Shown: in pieces, positions 61,968 through 64,000 of the stretch
Numbering within the stretch: the stretch's first letter is position 1
Layout of the letters: the number at the start of each line of letters is the position of its first letter
Position numbers and translations under genes: made by a program
The notes under the pieces: generated by a model
The model's input: the letters and a program-made list of their open reading frames with translations, nothing else
The model's database searches: none
Told to the model about the DNA's origin: nothing
NCBI GenBank assembly: GCA_050313895.1
Contig: JBNPMI010000010.1
Direction: 5' to 3' (one strand)
From: JALFST01 sp022779285
GTDB lineage: Bacteria > Bacillota > Clostridia > Tissierellales > Peptoniphilaceae
DNA length: 64,000 nt

Positions 61968-64000
61968 TTACGCTCTGTCGTTTTTCATTTTGCGAAGCAC
62001 AATAAATGCTATGACTGCCAGCGCGATGATGGCGATATACGGTACAAGGTTCAACGTGTCCCCCGTCTTCGGACTTGAACCCGTGCTTGCTGCACCAGGT
62101 GTTCCGAGATCCTGCGCCTTGACGATTACCTGAACAGGATCTGACGGCGTTTTGCCCTCTTCCTGTGCAATTGCTGTAATCTTGTCTCCGGCTTTCAGAG
62201 GCTGATCCACTGTGACCTTCCAATTGCCCTTATCATCCGCTTTCGTTGTGATCTTTCCGCTTGGAGTGGTAATCACAACACTTGCGCCCGGTTTTGCAGT
62301 TCCGGTAATGTCCTTGTCTCCCGGCTTCACGGGATTCACGGTCGGTTTCTCGGTCTGCTCCTGTACAATCGGCTTATCCTCTACCGTAGCCTTGACAGGA
62401 TCCGACGGCTTCTTGCCTTCCTCTTCCGCCGTTGCGGTGATTTCATCGCCCGGCTTCAGCGGATTGGTGACATCTACTGTCCAGTTGCCGTTCTCGTCCG
62501 CCGTTGTCGTCTTTTCCCCTTCCGGCGTCTTGACTACAACCTCAGAATCCTTCGGTGCGGTTCCCGTGATTGTCGTATCGCCTTCCTTCGGCTGAACAAT
62601 CGTGGGCTGTTCCGTCTTTTCCTTGTCGATGACCGTAGCCTTGACAGGATCCGACGGCTTCTTGCCTTCCTCTTCCGCCGTTGCGGTGATTTCATCGCCC
62701 GGCTTCAGCGGATTGGTGACATCTACTGTCCAGTTGCCGTTCTCGTCCGCAGTTGTCGTCTTGTCTCCTTCCGGCGTCTTGACTACAACCTTGGAATCCT
62801 TCGGCGCGGTTCCCGTGATCGTCGTGTCGCCTTCCTTCGGCTGAACAATCGTGGGCTGTTCCGTCTTTTCCTTGTCGATGACCGTAGCCTTGACAGGATC
62901 CGACGGCTTCTTGCCTTCCTCTTCCGCCGTTGCGGTGATTTCATCACCCGTTTTCAGCGGATTGGTGACATCTACTGTCCAGTTGCCGTTCTTGTCTGCA
63001 GTTGTCGTCTTTTCCCCTTCCGGTGTCTTGACTACAACCTTGGAATCCTTCGGCGCGGTTCCCGTGATCGTCGTGTCGCCTTCCTTCGGAGTGTTGATGA
63101 CCGGGGTCTCTGTCTTCGGCTTTGCAGCGACAGTCTCCGTTGCCGGAGCGGACGGCTTCTCACCATCCTTTGTTGCTACCGCTGTAATCTTCTGACCTGC
63201 CTCTAACGGATTGTCGACCGTTACCGTCCACTTGTTATCGTCACCGACCTTGGCGGTCTTTTCGCCTTCCGGTGTCTGAACCGTAACGGTTGCACCTGCA
63301 CCTCCCGGCACGGTTCCAGTAATCTCTGTTGCACCTTCCATCGGCTTATCAATCGTCGGAGTCGGCGTCTGATCCTTCGCGCGCACGGTTTGTGTTGCAG
63401 GATCGGAATCCAGCTTCCCATCCTCTTTTGCAACGACAGTAACGGTTTGATCCGCTTCTAACGGATTGCCGACTGTTACCGTCCACTTGTTATCGTCACC
63501 GACCTTGGCGGTCTTTTCGCCTTCCGGTGTCTGAACCGTAACGGTTGCACCTGCACCTCCCGGCACGGTTCCGGTAATCTCTGTTGCACCCTCGATCAAA
63601 TCATCGATCGTCGGTGTTGCCAGCTTCTCCTTCGGATTGACCTTCAAGGTTCCCGGTGAGTTGGCCGTCTTATCGCCGACGCTTGCCACCAGGTTCTTTC
63701 CGTTCTGATCCGTTGTGAGATTGCTTCCGTCTGCCGGAGTCAAGGTGACACCATACTCCGCCAGCTCGTCTTTCCCGATGGTAACCTCTTTGCCATTCTT
63801 GTCTGTCAATTTGATCTGCAGACCGTCTGCTTCAAGAGGATCTCCCTCGGTGTATTCCATCTTCGTCGGATCCTTCAGGAATTCAATCTTTGCGATGTTG
63901 TCCTTGTCAAACGGAACGTCTGTGTTTTCATAGACTGCGTAAACCGTGACATCCGCTTCCGCAACTTCCAGCGGGAACGCATCCTCTGTGGCTTGTGCAT
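61968..64000 (-). CDS. repeat-rich cell-wall surface protein, N-terminus beyond the right edge
   Basis: At least 677 residues of a surface adhesin-like protein that runs off the window. From the N-terminal side: a KMEYTEGDPLEADGLQIKL-type Ig-like domain (Rib/Big family), then six tandem Ig-like repeats of about 83-85 residues (each with EGxTxITGTxP, TPEGEKTxxxD, and a K/G-rich end), a linker, the sorting signal SPKTGD, a hydrophobic helix and the basic tail RKMKNDRA. SPKTG departs from canonical LPXTG but looks functional. A Rib-like fold suggests a role in adhesion; the ligand is unknown. Confidence 0.9.
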   Translation of the reverse strand, partial: AQATEDAFPLEVAEADVTVYAVYENTDVPFDKDNIAKIEFLKDPTKMEYTEGDPLEADGLQIKLTDKNGKEVTIGKDELAEYGVTLTPADGSNLTTDQNGKNLVASVGDKTANSPGTLKVNPKEKLATPTIDDLIEGATEITGTVPGGAGATVTVQTPEGEKTAKVGDDNKWTVTVGNPLEADQTVTVVAKEDGKLDSDPATQTVRAKDQTPTPTIDKPMEGATEITGTVPGGAGATVTVQTPEGEKTAKVGDDNKWTVTVDNPLEAGQKITAVATKDGEKPSAPATETVAAKPKTETPVINTPKEGDTTITGTAPKDSKVVVKTPEGEKTTTADKNGNWTVDVTNPLKTGDEITATAEEEGKKPSDPVKATVIDKEKTEQPTIVQPKEGDTTITGTAPKDSKVVVKTPEGDKTTTADENGNWTVDVTNPLKPGDEITATAEEEGKKPSDPVKATVIDKEKTEQPTIVQPKEGDTTITGTAPKDSEVVVKTPEGEKTTTADENGNWTVDVTNPLKPGDEITATAEEEGKKPSDPVKATVEDKPIVQEQTEKPTVNPVKPGDKDITGTAKPGASVVITTPSGKITTKADDKGNWKVTVDQPLKAGDKITAIAQEEGKTPSDPVQVIVKAQDLGTPGAASTGSSPKTGDTLNLVPYIAIIALAVIAFIVLRKMKNDRA
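62380..63085. repeat. 249-bp tandem repeats inside the surface-protein gene
   Basis: Three nearly identical 249-bp (83-codon) units, starting points about 62380, 62629 and 62878, differ by a few bases only. A looser pair with 255-bp spacing occurs at about 63201-63336 and 63455-63591. Such near-identity implies recent duplication or gene conversion and makes the region prone to copy-number change and assembly collapse. Confidence 0.92.

Noticed and set aside
62212..63195. Long open plus-strand frames across the surface-protein repeats
   Set aside because: They are antisense frames of the repeat units, rich in Val/Ser/Phe by codon reflection, and lack ribosome-binding sites.

Overview
The window reads as a contiguous stretch of a low-to-mid GC Gram-positive anaerobe of the Bacillota. 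The fit is best with Tissierellia/Peptoniphilaceae-like organisms, although the species cannot be named from sequence alone. The reasons are the Firmicutes gene order yybS-gdpP-rplI-dnaB-dnaD/dnaI, strong AGGAGG ribosome-binding sites, an Ami-type oligopeptide transporter, a SUF-only Fe-S system in the order CBDSU, a flavodiiron protein, citrate lyase, a giant BadF/HgdC-like activase protein, and a cell-wall protein ending in an SPKTG sorting signal. Essentially every gene lies on the minus strand, so transcription runs right to left and this is probably one replichore's leading strand.

Layout from left to right (genes are transcribed in the opposite direction). 1-8.2 kb: a 2-hydroxycarboxylate transporter cut by the window edge, citrate lyase citDEF, a split CHR transporter pair, rpiB, an O-methyltransferase, murG and serS. 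From serS to citF these are chained by ATGA overlaps or gaps of at most about 25 bp. 8.3-16.5 kb: NAD(P)HX epimerase, helicase loader dnaI, a DnaD-like protein, dnaB, rplI, c-di-AMP phosphodiesterase gdpP, yybS and purine nucleoside phosphorylase. 16.5-23.4 kb: the oppABCDF operon with a clear sigma-A promoter and an attenuator after oppA. 23.7-30.8 kb: a thioredoxin-like lipoprotein, proS, prfB with its programmed +1 frameshift, secA and hpf.

30.8-33.0 kb is an accessory gap. It holds a tight DnaA-box cluster far from any dnaA, a possible structured RNA with its own terminator, and two unrecognised AT-rich genes. 33.1-41.4 kb: sufCBDSU and the iron uptake operon feoA-feoA-feoB. The feo promoter is flanked by two perfect palindromes of DtxR-family type. 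41.4-45.3 kb is a second accessory island: a type II restriction-modification pair (m5C methyltransferase plus endonuclease), a decayed large serine recombinase and a frameshifted membrane-protein gene.

45.3-64 kb: transaldolase, transketolase, an Mrp ATPase lacking its usual cysteine pair, type 2 IPP isomerase, an LCP wall ligase, the 1421-residue activase/dehydratase-like protein, a GT2/GtrA glycosylation pair, gpmI, flavodiiron protein, ZIP transporter, asparaginase, and the C-terminal part of a repeat-rich surface protein that runs off the right edge. Metabolically the window supports citrate and peptide fermentation, non-oxidative pentose phosphate flux, and iron and oxygen-stress handling. 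No tRNA, rRNA, CRISPR array or intact insertion sequence was found.
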